A DNA stretch of 64,000 nucleotides, from the NCBI GenBank assembly GCA_945869465.1, contig CAMBPB010000006.1, positions 1 to 64,000 on the forward strand, given 5' to 3'. The notes beneath the pieces were generated by a model. That model was not told the DNA's origin, searched no databases, and saw only the letters and a program-made list of their open reading frames with translations. Made by a program: the position numbers and the translations under genes. This DNA is from Prosthecobacter debontii. GTDB taxonomy: Bacteria > Verrucomicrobiota > Verrucomicrobiia > Verrucomicrobiales > Akkermansiaceae. Positions 21,143 to 30,294 of this stretch are shown piece by piece. The first letter of the stretch is position 1. Each line of letters begins with the position of its first letter.

Positions 21143-22756
21143 ATGGAAATTCCCTACATCGTCACTCCCCGGAAGGACACCGGCCTCTTCAACTCGAAGA
21201 TCGCGATCTGGTTGTTCCTCGCCTCCGAAGTCATGCTCTTCGGCGGATTCTTTTCAGCCTATGTCTTTCTCCGGATTGGAGCGGACTACCCGTGGCCCGA
21301 GCGCACCCTTCCGGTGCTGCCGGGTTTGATCAACACCTTCGTGTTGATCGGTTCCTCGATGACAGTGGTTTTCGCCTGGGCTTCCCTGAAGCTGCACCAA
21401 TGGCGCAGGTTCCAGCTGTTCATGGGCATCACGGTCGCTTGCGCCGTTATTTTCATGATCCTCAAGGGCATCGAATACAACGTGAAGTTCCAGCACCAGG
21501 CGGTGCGGTTGAAGGATTATTCGGTGGTCGAGGGCCACTTGGGTTACGAGAAAGTCGGCGAGGAATATGAAAAGGATCATAACGGCCACAAGATCGAGGA
21601 GAACCGGATTCTGGTAGAGGCCACGCGCGTCACTTTCAACACCGTCCGGTTTCACAAGTCATGGGTCGAGGAATTGATCAGTCAGGCCGAACATCGGAAA
21701 TCCAAGATCGTTCTGGCGGAGGATCTATCCGCCATCATCGATGAAGGCCAGCCCCCGAAAACCCTCGCCAAAGCCGGTGATGCACTTTCCTTGGAGTTGC
21801 TCGAACGCCTCCAAAAGGCACATCTCGACGCCCGCGCGCACAACGGAGCACTCCGCACCGCCGCCCTGCGTGGCGAGTGGAAGAAAGCGAATGCGGCCAA
21901 TCCCGGAAAGCGGGGATGGGAGATCGCTTCTGGTGTTAATATCGACGTTGAGGCGCTCGCACCCAAACTTCTAACCGAAATTGGCACGGTGGCATTCACG
22001 GTGGAACCCGCCGCCCGTTTCGATTTCCAGCCGCGCGATGTCCGGGAAGCGGAGACCCAATCACGCCTCCGCGATGACACTTTGGTGGACGGCAAGCTGC
22101 TCGCCAGTCCGATGGTGTTCCACTACGTCGATGCAATCGATTTCCAGCACCTTGCCATGAAGGCGGTGGAGAAGGGCCAGGACCCGATGGTGGCCATCGA
22201 AGATTCCTGGCTCATCAAGAACCATCCCTTCGCCAAGGAAGCGTGGGAATGGAACAAGGGTGAGGTCGCCAAGCTGGAGAAGAAGCTTATCGAGAAGTAT
22301 GGAATGGACGGGAAGACCGGAAAGCCCAACCGCGAACCGACTCTCAAAGAGCGTTATCGCATCGGTTGGAAGGACTTCGTCGCCAAGGCGGACGGCGTCG
22401 GCCGTGAGAAAGAGACCATCGCGCTGAAGGAGGAATTCATGGGCCCGGATTACAAGGGGCGCGAGGCGAAACACACCTTCCCGCATCTGTCCCTGCCGCG
22501 CGAGCAGGTGGGATTCGCCTCCAAGTTCTCACCGGCCTGGAATACCTACTACGCGATTTACTTCACCATCACCGGCCTGCACGGCCTGCACGTGATCGGC
22601 GGCGCGCTGGTCTTGGCCTACTATCTGTTCTTCGGCAGGAAGATGTATGAATCGAATCCCGAATGGCTCGCCAACCGGGTGGAAATCGGCGGCTTGTTTT
22701 GGCACTTCGTTGACTTGGTTTGGATCTTCGTTTTCCCCATCCTCTATTTGATGTAA
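21143..22756 (+). CDS. ctaE: Cytochrome c oxidase subunit III with a very large hydrophilic insertion
   Basis: The 537-residue product carries the usual five-helix form of subunit III: helices near 18-44, 62-82, 90-112, about 468-500 and the C-terminal FWHFVDLVWIFVFPILY. Between the third helix (ending ILKGIEYNVKF) and the fourth (NTYYAIYFTITGLHGLHVIG) lies an insert of about 340 hydrophilic residues, where ordinary proteins have a short loop. The insert is charged, probably helical in parts (KGEVAKLEKKLIEKYG), with no cofactor motif I recognise. By normal topology it would project on the periplasmic side. Subunit III stabilises the active site of subunit I. There is no frameshift, so the insertion looks functional. 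Confidence 0.93.
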   Translation: MEIPYIVTPRKDTGLFNSKIAIWLFLASEVMLFGGFFSAYVFLRIGADYPWPERTLPVLPGLINTFVLIGSSMTVVFAWASLKLHQWRRFQLFMGITVACAVIFMILKGIEYNVKFQHQAVRLKDYSVVEGHLGYEKVGEEYEKDHNGHKIEENRILVEATRVTFNTVRFHKSWVEELISQAEHRKSKIVLAEDLSAIIDEGQPPKTLAKAGDALSLELLERLQKAHLDARAHNGALRTAALRGEWKKANAANPGKRGWEIASGVNIDVEALAPKLLTEIGTVAFTVEPAARFDFQPRDVREAETQSRLRDDTLVDGKLLASPMVFHYVDAIDFQHLAMKAVEKGQDPMVAIEDSWLIKNHPFAKEAWEWNKGEVAKLEKKLIEKYGMDGKTGKPNREPTLKERYRIGWKDFVAKADGVGREKETIALKEEFMGPDYKGREAKHTFPHLSLPREQVGFASKFSPAWNTYYAIYFTITGLHGLHVIGGALVLAYYLFFGRKMYESNPEWLANRVEIGGLFWHFVDLVWIFVFPILYLM

Positions 22757-22803
22757 CTCGTTCTTCCGCACCGTTTGAACTGAATACCCGCAATTCCACG
22801 TCC

Positions 22804-23145
22804 ATGGCCAACTCTCCTGAAGAAATCAAAAAATCGGTCCGCACCTATCTCTTTGTCGGCGGAGTCCTGTTTTTAGGAACCATCATCACCTACCTCGTCG
22901 CAACGGTGCCGGCTCTCGACGTCGGCAAACACGGGTTCGACAAGTGGGACTGCGTGTTGGGACTGATCATCGCTTCGATCAAGGCCTCCCTGGTAGCCGC
23001 AATCTTCATGCACCTCAACCATGAGAAAAAGGCCGTCTATTGGCTTTTCGGCTCCGGTCTCTGCGCGGTCATCAGTCTTGCGGGCTTGACCGCCCTCGCG
23101 TTGGGCGATCCGATCTTCGACACGTTCTTTTATAGCGGCCGCTGA
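22804..23145 (+). CDS. Cytochrome c oxidase subunit IV (CtaF-like)
   Basis: The 113-residue product has three predicted membrane helices (about 14-35, 50-71 and 78-98), with the AIFMHLNHEKK motif typical of bacterial oxidase subunit IV. The ATG at 22804 is chosen because the upstream in-frame extension overlaps subunit III. Subunit IV helps assembly or stability of the aa3 oxidase. It is the fourth oxidase gene in the operon, 47 bp after ctaE. Confidence 0.88.
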   Translation: MANSPEEIKKSVRTYLFVGGVLFLGTIITYLVATVPALDVGKHGFDKWDCVLGLIIASIKASLVAAIFMHLNHEKKAVYWLFGSGLCAVISLAGLTALALGDPIFDTFFYSGR

Positions 23146-23203
23146 AAAATCCGTGCAATCGCCCGGCTTGATGCGATTTTATTCCTGAATCCAATCCACG
23201 CTC

Positions 23204-23404
23204 ATGTCACTCAAGAACTTCCATCTCGTCTTTGTCTCCGTCAGCACCCTGCTGTTCGTTTTTATGACGCTTTGGGCTTTCGTCCTCTCGCCGGAACGCT
23301 CGGCAATGATCACCGCGCTGGGCTGGGTGGGAATCGCCGGCGCTTGCCTGATGTTGGCGTATGGCGTTTATTTCTACCGCAAAGCCCGGAAAATCCACAT
23401 CTGA
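23204..23404 (+). CDS. Small two-helix membrane protein of the oxidase cluster
   Basis: The 66-residue product starts MSLKNFHLVFVSVSTLLFVF. It has two hydrophobic segments (about 7-28 and 35-56) and a basic C-terminus (YFYRKARKIHI). It is collinear with the oxidase genes, 58 bp after subunit IV and 40 bp before another tiny membrane protein. Size, topology and position suggest a small accessory or assembly subunit of the aa3 oxidase. I do not recognise a named family, so the function is inferred from context only. Confidence 0.7.
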   Translation: MSLKNFHLVFVSVSTLLFVFMTLWAFVLSPERSAMITALGWVGIAGACLMLAYGVYFYRKARKIHI

Positions 23405-23444
23405 GCCGCAGCCATTTTTCATTCCCTCATTCCTTTCAAACACG

Positions 23445-23663
23445 ATGTTTCCTTCCGCTATTCTCGCCTGTTCGACTTGTCGCGTGACCATGATCGCCGG
23501 TGGCGGCGATGCCGCCGGGTGGTCGATCTTTTTCCTGTTGGGAGTGATTCTCGCGGTGCTTGGCGGGATCGGCCTGTTCATGTTCCGGATGGCGCGGCGC
23601 GAGAAGGAACATTTGGATCCATCGCTCTCCGACGATTATGTCCCATCGGATCCAACCCGATGA
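23445..23663 (+). CDS. Small membrane protein with CxxC motif, oxidase cluster
   Basis: The 72-residue product begins MFPSAILACSTCRVTM, giving an N-terminal CSTC pair, followed by one membrane helix (about 26-48) and an acidic tail (DPSLSDDYVPSDP). The ATG at 23445 is preferred to the longer frame from 23361, which overlaps the previous gene. The helix position places the CxxC in the periplasm if the tail is cytoplasmic, which would suit copper or thiol handling for the CuA subunit encoded next. That role is an inference; the family is not recognised. Confidence 0.65.
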   Translation: MFPSAILACSTCRVTMIAGGGDAAGWSIFFLLGVILAVLGGIGLFMFRMARREKEHLDPSLSDDYVPSDPTR

Positions 23664-23675
23664 AACTTCGGTGGA

Positions 23676-23703
23676 GTTAGAACTTAAGATTTAGAATTTA
23701 CAA
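23676..23703. repeat. Heptad repeat spacer before ctaC
   Basis: Four contiguous 7-bp units related to TTTAGAA fill 23676-23703. The first is GTTAGAA and the last TTTACAA. They are followed by CC and the ATG of subunit II at 23706. Confidence 0.75.
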
Positions 23704-23705
23704 CC

Positions 23706-24470
23706 ATGAGTCCTTCCAAATTCAGCGGCATCCCGGAAAACTACTCCCTTCACGGCGGGCAGGTCGATCACATGATCGATGTGGTCCACTGGTTCATGAT
23801 CGCCCTGTTCGTCGGGTGGACGCTGTTCTTCCTCTACTGCATCTTCCGGTTCTGGCACAAGCGGCACCCGAAAGCTTCCTATCACGGGGTTAGGAGCCAC
23901 CTTTCCAGTCATTTGGAAGTGGGTGTGATCATCGTCGAAGCGGTGCTGCTGCTGGGATTCGCGTTTCCCCTCTGGGCCGAGCGGGTTGACAGTTGGAAGG
24001 AAGTGCAAAGCCTCAACCCGGCCCGCGTCCGGGTGGTCGGCTGGCAGTTTGGCTGGACCTATCACTACCCCGGTGCGGATGGCAAATTTGGCCGGGTGGA
24101 TTCCGCCCTGATTTCCGGCTCGAACGATCTCGGAATTGATTACGAGGATCCCAACGCGCTGGATGACTTCACCAGCCCGATTCTCAAACTCCCGGTGAGC
24201 CGTCCGGCCGTGCTCAACATCGGCACCAAGGACGTGATTCACAATTACCATATCATTCCGATGCGGATCCAACAGGATGCCATTCCCGGCCGGGAAATTC
24301 CGATGTGGTTCACGCCGGTGAGGACGTTGGAGACCTTCGTCGTTTGCGGGCAGCTTTGTGGCGAAGGCCATGGCAACATGGTGGGCAGCATGGAAGTGGT
24401 CGCCGCCGACGAATATGACTCTTGGTTCAAGGGTCAGAGCGAGGGAGCCCTCAAGACGAACAAGAAGTGA
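23706..24470 (+). CDS. ctaC: Cytochrome c oxidase subunit II (CuA)
   Basis: The 254-residue product has two membrane helices (about 28-48 and 70-90) and a periplasmic cupredoxin domain. The CuA ligands are His179 (DVIHNYH), Cys214, Cys218, His222 and Met225 (CGQLCGEGHGNM). Gln216 replaces the common Glu, as in ba3-type enzymes. The aromatic WQFGWTYHYP stretch (113-122) is the usual electron-entry patch. No cytochrome c domain is fused, so electrons must come from the separate cytochromes encoded upstream. Subunit II is placed last in the operon, whereas many clusters put it first. Its stop faces a convergent gene 23 bp away. Confidence 0.95.
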   Translation: MSPSKFSGIPENYSLHGGQVDHMIDVVHWFMIALFVGWTLFFLYCIFRFWHKRHPKASYHGVRSHLSSHLEVGVIIVEAVLLLGFAFPLWAERVDSWKEVQSLNPARVRVVGWQFGWTYHYPGADGKFGRVDSALISGSNDLGIDYEDPNALDDFTSPILKLPVSRPAVLNIGTKDVIHNYHIIPMRIQQDAIPGREIPMWFTPVRTLETFVVCGQLCGEGHGNMVGSMEVVAADEYDSWFKGQSEGALKTNKK

Positions 24471-24493
24471 TCCCGTGGTTGGGAGGGGGATTC

Positions 24494-25057
24494 TCAAGCC
24501 TTCCTTGCCAACAGCAGATAGGGAGCCGGTTGCAGTGTGCCGAGCATCCCGTATTTTGCGGTGCGCCATCCGTAGGCCGCCCGGGAACTCAACCACGCTT
24601 CCACCGCGGCCGCTTCCACGGCACCGGCGGGATGACCCGGATAACAGACCACCGACAGGACCCCGCCGGATTTCAATAATCCTTGCGTCGCTGCCAGTGC
24701 CAGCAGGGTTTCCTGACTCTCGGTGGTCATTGCGTGGTCATCGCCCGGCAGGTAGCCGAGATTGAACATCACTGTGGAGATCGATCCCGCTTCCGCGTGC
24801 TCCGCCATCCGCGAGTGGCTGGTCTGATAGAAATCGACCCTGCAACCCAGGCCCGCCGCGTCCACCCTGGATCGGGCGGAGCGGATGGCTTTTTCCTGCG
24901 GATCGAACGCCAGCACCCGGCCCTTTTCCCCGACGCATCCCGCGAGGAAGACCGTGTCGTGTCCATTGCCGGCGGTGGCGTCAATGACGGTGTCTCCCTC
25001 TTCAATCGCATCACGCAGGATCACTTGGGCAAGATGCGTGGGGCGCGGCGGATTCAT
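24494..25057 (-). CDS. Class I SAM-dependent methyltransferase, YtqB/MnmM-like
   Basis: The 187-residue product has a Rossmann methyltransferase fold. Motif I is VIDATAGNGHDTVFLA (about 24-39), followed by RVLAFDPQEKAI, and MFNLGYLPGDD sits near 97-107. That NLGYLPG block is characteristic of the putative rRNA-methylase family (PF06962), whose Bacillus member YtqB/MnmM methylates the wobble uridine of certain tRNAs. Substrate assignment here is by family resemblance only. It is convergent with ctaC and shares the minus strand with the DUF4139 gene, 24 bp away, so co-transcription is possible. Confidence 0.8.
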   Translation of the reverse strand: MNPPRPTHLAQVILRDAIEEGDTVIDATAGNGHDTVFLAGCVGEKGRVLAFDPQEKAIRSARSRVDAAGLGCRVDFYQTSHSRMAEHAEAGSISTVMFNLGYLPGDDHAMTTESQETLLALAATQGLLKSGGVLSVVCYPGHPAGAVEAAAVEAWLSSRAAYGWRTAKYGMLGTLQPAPYLLLARKA

Positions 25058-25081
25058 GGTGGGGTGATGTGATGGGGCGGC

Positions 25082-26902
25082 TCAGAGTCCCTTGGCCGCG
25101 CGGCCTTTCTGGATGAACTCCTCACGCAAGCGGTCCTTTTCCTGCCCGCCAATGTCCTGCAAGGTCAGGCTCTTGTCGTATTCAACGGTATAAGCATATC
25201 TGAGCGTGGTTGCCGCCGGTCCCGCACCCGGCTTGACTTCGATATCCCACATCAGCAGGCCCTTGGGTTTGTCAAAACGCTGATAGTCGGCGTCCTTGCT
25301 CAACGGATGGGAACTCTCGCCCATGCCGACCCGCAGGGTGTCAACGTCCCCCGTGTTTGGCGTGCGATCCCGCAGGATCAGGCGGACGGGCGTCTCCTTG
25401 AAGTTATCGACCACGATTTCATAGGTGAATGAAAACTGCCGGTTGCCGCCTTGCACGATTTCCGAGCGATCCACCAGGGAACGCCGCGCCCGCAGTTGGC
25501 TGTCAACGCCGAAGCTGATTGCGAATCCCTGGCCGGAGGCAATCGTCGGGATGTCCGTGCGGCCGGTGAACACGCCGTCGAGAAACACGTTGACCTTGCC
25601 GCCTAGCAGATCACGTCCGGTGTTGTTGCCAAGCGAGGCCTCGCGAAACACGCTGGAGGTAAGCACCGGCGCCGCCACATGATAGAACTTCGATTTCATG
25701 CGTCCGGACAGCACCGGCACCATTTGCGCGTCGCGGCGACTTTGCAGGCTGACCGGGCGTTCGATGGCATAGACGACGCTGCCCTGTTCGGATTTGCCAC
25801 CTTCCAAAGCGCGCAGGTTGCCGATGCGTTCGTTGAGTTCCATCAGTTGCACGCTGGCGGCGGACTCGTTGGCGGAGAAGTTGGCGCGCAGCATCTCGTC
25901 GATCGAATTGCCGCGGAATTGCCGGGCCAGTGCCTCCTGGCGCAAGGTGAGGGCCTGCGAATACTTCGTTTGTGCGACGGTCCGGCTTTCCTCCTGCGCC
26001 GCGCCCTGCTGCACCCGGACAAATAAGGGCGAGAGTTGCGGGTTATAGGCCCCGACCGACGGTGACGCGGTGGACAATGCCAGCTTGACGTGACTCCAAT
26101 CCTCGCCGCTCACCTGATGGACAATCGCGTTGAATTCCATGGCGACCTCGCCCTTGGCGGTGTCGCCGCGGAAGTTATAGGATGGATTCCAGCCGCAGTC
26201 GTTGACCAGATAGTTCAACTTCAGCGAGGCCGGACCGGCGGCGGTTTTCTGCAGGTAAATGACGGCCTCGTAGGAGACCGGAGGGCCTGCGGCGAGCGTC
26301 TTGCGCCGGTTTTCGAGCAGCTTGAGTTGCTCGGCGCTGTCCTCGATCTCGAGGTCGAGCTTCATGATTTCCTGCGAGGCTTTTTCGTATTCTTCGAAAT
26401 GGAGCTGGGTGAGTTTGCGGAGTTCATCGGCTTGCAGCACGCCGTGAGTCATCTCCTGTTGGGCGGCCGGAGCCACAAAATTGGAGCCCAGACGCTTGAG
26501 AAATTCCTGCCGGATGCGGCGCAGCGAGATTTCATTGCCAGCGACCGCCGAATTGCGCCGCAACTCCTTGATCGATTGCTCCAACTTGGCCACCTCGCTC
26601 AGCGCCCGCGCGGCTTCGTCGGGGGTTTTGGTGCGGAACGCCACTGAGCGGATCTCGACCCCCTCCGCCTGGTCCGCATAAACGGAATCGGGATCGGTGG
26701 CCGAGGGCAGGTCGGAGACCACCACTTCCATCGGAGCTTCCGGTCCGGCAGGAATCTCCACCTCCCGGGAGACCAATGCCGAACCCTGATAAACGGTGAC
26801 TTCCGACAGCTTGCCGGTTAGCACCGCTGGGGTTTGGGCGGTGGCGCAACAGGTCGCGACACTCCCGGTGATGATGATACGGCGCAACATGCTTGTTGTC
26901 AT
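25082..26902 (-). CDS. Secreted DUF4139 protein (mucoidy inhibitor MuiA family)
   Basis: The 606-residue product has a signal peptide (MTTSMLRRIIITGSVATCCA, or from Met5). An N-terminal DUF4140-like beta domain (VTVYQGSALVSREVEIPAG) is followed by coiled-coil stretches (about 105-220) and a C-terminal DUF4139 beta domain. Visible blocks include YLVNDCGWNPSYNFRGD near 235, SGEDWSHVKLALSTASPSV and SFTYEIVVDNFKETPVRL. MuiA-like proteins were linked to capsule/mucoidy in gamma-proteobacteria, but their biochemical role is unknown. The family assignment is good; any role in exopolysaccharide here is a guess. Confidence 0.85.
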   Translation of the reverse strand: MTTSMLRRIIITGSVATCCATAQTPAVLTGKLSEVTVYQGSALVSREVEIPAGPEAPMEVVVSDLPSATDPDSVYADQAEGVEIRSVAFRTKTPDEAARALSEVAKLEQSIKELRRNSAVAGNEISLRRIRQEFLKRLGSNFVAPAAQQEMTHGVLQADELRKLTQLHFEEYEKASQEIMKLDLEIEDSAEQLKLLENRRKTLAAGPPVSYEAVIYLQKTAAGPASLKLNYLVNDCGWNPSYNFRGDTAKGEVAMEFNAIVHQVSGEDWSHVKLALSTASPSVGAYNPQLSPLFVRVQQGAAQEESRTVAQTKYSQALTLRQEALARQFRGNSIDEMLRANFSANESAASVQLMELNERIGNLRALEGGKSEQGSVVYAIERPVSLQSRRDAQMVPVLSGRMKSKFYHVAAPVLTSSVFREASLGNNTGRDLLGGKVNVFLDGVFTGRTDIPTIASGQGFAISFGVDSQLRARRSLVDRSEIVQGGNRQFSFTYEIVVDNFKETPVRLILRDRTPNTGDVDTLRVGMGESSHPLSKDADYQRFDKPKGLLMWDIEVKPGAGPAATTLRYAYTVEYDKSLTLQDIGGQEKDRLREEFIQKGRAAKGL

Positions 26903-27070
26903 GGTAGAAACACGTTAGGAAAATCGGTGGTGATGTCAACCATTCCCTGGTTTCCCCCGAAATCCGCGCTTCTCCTCGCTGCGGTGAAAGACCACCTGTC
27001 CGCTTCTCGAGGCGGGCGTTGGCGCACGACTGGTTGAAGGAATGGCAATAGACGGCCTTGAACTGGGAAC

Positions 27071-29755
27071 TTACGGATCATCGCTTCCGAGCGGCGAAAC
27101 GACACCGTCCGGAGCGACCCGACAGCGGATCATCCGGGTGGCGCCGCGTTTCACGATGGCGGCGCGGGTTCCGTTCACGTGGACGGGCTGATCCTGTTTC
27201 CCGCGGATCATGAATTCGACCTCGTAAGGATTTTCCCAAGGCATTTTCAGCTTGGAGAGACGCCCTGCCGCTGTGATGTGGAAGGCGTCGCCCCGCCGCT
27301 CCAGCGAGAGGTTGATTCCATCGGTGCCGACGGCAAAGCCGTGCTCGAGATCGATGACGCCGCCGCCGGTGAAACGGGCGGCGGCGGCAAGGCCGGTGAA
27401 AATGCCCGAACATTCGCCCCAGCTCGGGTGGGTGCGCATGGCGGACTGGTTGTGGCCCTCGTGGTTGATGTTTTCGGGACCGAGGCCTAATCCGTAAAGA
27501 TTTACGTGCGGATAGATGCCGTTCCCGATATGGCGCGCGTGGTGGATCAGCACGGTGCTGGCGCGCGCCGCGGAAATTCCGCGCTCGACGAGGTCCTGAC
27601 GGCCGAGTTCGAGTCCATACCAGAGCAGTGGCTCAACTAACTCGCACTGTCGCGCATCAAGCCATGTGGCGGTGTCCACATTGTCCGCCGTGCAGCCGCC
27701 GAAGGGGTTGGCGGTGTAAATGTAATGCGGGTCCCAGCTCGCCTGCGAGAAGCTCAGATAGTCCACGACCTTGGCTCCGGCTTCAAGATGGGCTTTGTCG
27801 CGGGTGATTTGATAGAGTGCTTTGAATCCCTTGGCCGCCCATTCCGTGCTCAGGTTGCCGCGGATCGGAAGACCCTGCTGAGGATCCTCCGTGTAGCTGA
27901 ACGGATTTTGGCCGCACGAGCTGTAAACTTCGAGGTCGATCCAGCGCTGCTGCGGGATGATTTCCTTCATCAAGTAGGCGGCGATGCGCTCGGCACCGGC
28001 ACGATAACGCGTCTCGCCGGTCACTCCCGCCATCTCTGCGAGCAACCACATCATGGCCGCCGGTTGGGCGCTGTAGTGCAATTCTGCGATCATTTTCATG
28101 TCCGCCGTGTAGTAGGACGGGATCGCGCCGCGCTCGTCGATGCGTGCCACCAAGCCGTCGGCGAACGGGCGCAGGTATTCGACGATGCGCGGATCTTTGC
28201 CACACCGTTGATGATATTCTAACAAGTGTGCGGCGGACTTGCTCATGGCGACCACGTTGTAAACCGGTGCGGTGCGGTTGAAGATGCCTTTCGCGGAGGG
28301 AGACGGACCGGAACTGCTCAGCGCCCACTGTTTGCTCGCCAGATGATAGATCAGAGGAAAAAACCCGGCATCGTTGCGGGGAGCCTCGAGGGCGAGGTTG
28401 ACGATGCGTTGCCCGCGTTCCTTTAGCTGCGGCATGGCGAGTTTTTCGCCCCAATAGACCATGCCGCTGGCATCCCGGATGTTGTTCCAGAACTCGCAGT
28501 TCCACAAGGCGTCACCGAATCCCAGCACTCCCAGCGGCGACACCATGCCTCCGACCGGCTTTCCGTTCATCTCGAAATCGACGAATACGCCATGGTTCTC
28601 GTAGCCGGAGACCGGCGCCTGGATCGCGGGCGGCAAGGGCTTGGAAACCACTTCGTAAATGGTGCGGACATACTCGGCGAAGGGCATCGCGAGATGCGGT
28701 TGGTCGCGGAACTGCTGATGCCCGTAACGCTGCCAGATGTGGCGGGTCGCGACCTGATAGGCAGTGCCCTCCGGCATGTCGGCACCGGCAAGCAGGTCGT
28801 ATCCGTAGCGGATCCCGGGTTTTGATAGATGGCGGATCATCGATGCATCGTTGGTCCGTTGGTAGCGGACGTGATGCGACACCACAAAATCCATCATGCC
28901 ATAGGAAAAAACCGGCTGTTCGGTGAGACCGGACCGGGCGTTCAAATCGAGCGCCGTGGGCATGGTGTAATACTCGTCGATGATGGGCACCGAGTATGGA
29001 TTGCGAGCGACCTTTTGCGTGCGCCGGGCATCGGGCGACGGGTTGGCGTAAGCGTTGATCAGCGTCAGGTCGGGCACCATGCAGGCATACAGGCCACCTT
29101 TCTGGAGCACGATGGCGGGCGAGTGGAATGCATGATCGCCGATCACCTGGTCGATGGCCGGGCCCGCGCGCGGGTCGTCCTTCTTGGCCGTCGGGCTGTG
29201 CACGAAATCCGGGGCACCCGGCGGCAGGAACTCCCAGGTAGAGAGGAAATAATCTAGCAGCGGCTCGCCAAGGGTCGCGGAGACATCGATATGAACGCTC
29301 GTGCCGTCGCGGGCGATGGTCAGGATTTGTTCCGCGACGATGCGGCCTTCCACCCGACCGCTCATCTTGATCTTCACCTGCTGGTCGGTCCGGGATGCCA
29401 GCGAGAAGCCGCTGAGGATTTCATTGGCCTGGTAACGGTGCGGGGTCACCGAGCGATCGAACAGCTTGTTGGCGGCGGGGGTTTTCGTGATGTCGGGCCG
29501 CAGCGTGCGGCAGACCGGTTGCCATTTGCCAGATGCGTCCGCCGCCAGCAGCGTGACGCTGACCGGTTGTGTGGTCTCCTGCGCCAACACGACGCCGATC
29601 CTGCCGTTGGCGACGTGGAGCTCCCCCGGTTTTTCGACAATTTTCCACTCGGCGGAGGCCGGCCGGGCAAGGACTAGGAAACCCATGGCGGTGAGCAAAC
29701 CAGCCGGCCAGCGCGCACCGGCGATCGAAGTCACATAGGGAAAAATGGATTTCAT
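27071..29755 (-). CDS. Large secreted protein, possibly an alpha/alpha-barrel glycan-active enzyme
   Basis: I start at the ATG 29755, which opens a signal peptide (MKSIFPYVTSIAGARWPAGL, cleavage near ARPASA). A longer frame from 29857 would overlap an upstream relic. The 894-residue product has a beta-rich N-terminal part (about 40-250). A long helical middle and C-terminal part follows, with repeated hairpin-like stretches such as AAMMWLLAEMAGVTGETRYRA and LLWYGLELGRQDLVERG, which recall six-hairpin glycosidases. The end is a small beta domain. No catalytic motif is clear. I do not recognise the family; a role in polysaccharide breakdown is only a suggestion from fold impression and secretion. 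Confidence 0.7.
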   Translation of the reverse strand: MKSIFPYVTSIAGARWPAGLLTAMGFLVLARPASAEWKIVEKPGELHVANGRIGVVLAQETTQPVSVTLLAADASGKWQPVCRTLRPDITKTPAANKLFDRSVTPHRYQANEILSGFSLASRTDQQVKIKMSGRVEGRIVAEQILTIARDGTSVHIDVSATLGEPLLDYFLSTWEFLPPGAPDFVHSPTAKKDDPRAGPAIDQVIGDHAFHSPAIVLQKGGLYACMVPDLTLINAYANPSPDARRTQKVARNPYSVPIIDEYYTMPTALDLNARSGLTEQPVFSYGMMDFVVSHHVRYQRTNDASMIRHLSKPGIRYGYDLLAGADMPEGTAYQVATRHIWQRYGHQQFRDQPHLAMPFAEYVRTIYEVVSKPLPPAIQAPVSGYENHGVFVDFEMNGKPVGGMVSPLGVLGFGDALWNCEFWNNIRDASGMVYWGEKLAMPQLKERGQRIVNLALEAPRNDAGFFPLIYHLASKQWALSSSGPSPSAKGIFNRTAPVYNVVAMSKSAAHLLEYHQRCGKDPRIVEYLRPFADGLVARIDERGAIPSYYTADMKMIAELHYSAQPAAMMWLLAEMAGVTGETRYRAGAERIAAYLMKEIIPQQRWIDLEVYSSCGQNPFSYTEDPQQGLPIRGNLSTEWAAKGFKALYQITRDKAHLEAGAKVVDYLSFSQASWDPHYIYTANPFGGCTADNVDTATWLDARQCELVEPLLWYGLELGRQDLVERGISAARASTVLIHHARHIGNGIYPHVNLYGLGLGPENINHEGHNQSAMRTHPSWGECSGIFTGLAAAARFTGGGVIDLEHGFAVGTDGINLSLERRGDAFHITAAGRLSKLKMPWENPYEVEFMIRGKQDQPVHVNGTRAAIVKRGATRMIRCRVAPDGVVSPLGSDDP

Positions 29756-29853
29756 GGATTTTTTTGCTGGTGTTCCGCTGCTCAAATTCCGCGGACAGGG
29801 CGGGTTCAGGTTGCGACGTGCGACCCATGGATGACGACTGGCTTTTTCCGATT

Positions 29854-30294
29854 TCACGGCTCAGGCTGGCGGGCTATCGGCAGCGCATAAAAATCGAATG
29901 GGTTTTCTGATGTTTTGCCCGGTCCGGACCGATGCGGCGGTTGGAGATCGGGCCAATTCGATACCAGGCGGACCACGCCGCTCCCGCACAAGAGGATTCC
30001 ATCCCATGCGACCGCCGTCTCCACCCGGCTGCCGACCCCCACCATCGCCTTGGCCTTGCCATCCAGCGTGCCGCGTTGGTCGATCTGATCCCGCAGCCGC
30101 GCCAGCAAGGTTTCGCCCGCCTGCGCGCCGTGGTTCTTCGTGAGGGTTTCCCATGCCTGCGGCGGCGTCTCCGGCACCCGGGCCAGCAGATCCAGTCCCT
30201 TGAACTGGGAAAATGTTTGGTCCGTGGTGATCATTTGAAACCCGCAACGCATGGCGAAGGCCGCCAGCCAGATGTTAACATCCGGCAGCTTCAT
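29854..30294 (-). pseudogene. Composite relic: internally deleted VapC-type PIN toxin joined to an HsdR fragment
   Basis: The 146-residue frame starts MKLPDVNIWLAAF, the N-terminus of a VapC-type PIN domain. It jumps straight to AMRCGFQMITTDQTFSQFKG then LDLLARV, the C-terminal end of such a toxin. About 80 central residues, including the middle acidic residues, are absent. From residue 41 it continues PPQAWETLTKNHGAQAGETL and then LARLRDQIDQRGTLD, which resembles the N-terminal region of type I restriction HsdR subunits (usually followed by VLRHG, missing here). The rest is unrecognised. The start overlaps the end of an antitoxin-like frame by 20 bp, as in intact toxin-antitoxin operons. It looks like rearranged debris. 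Confidence 0.6.
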
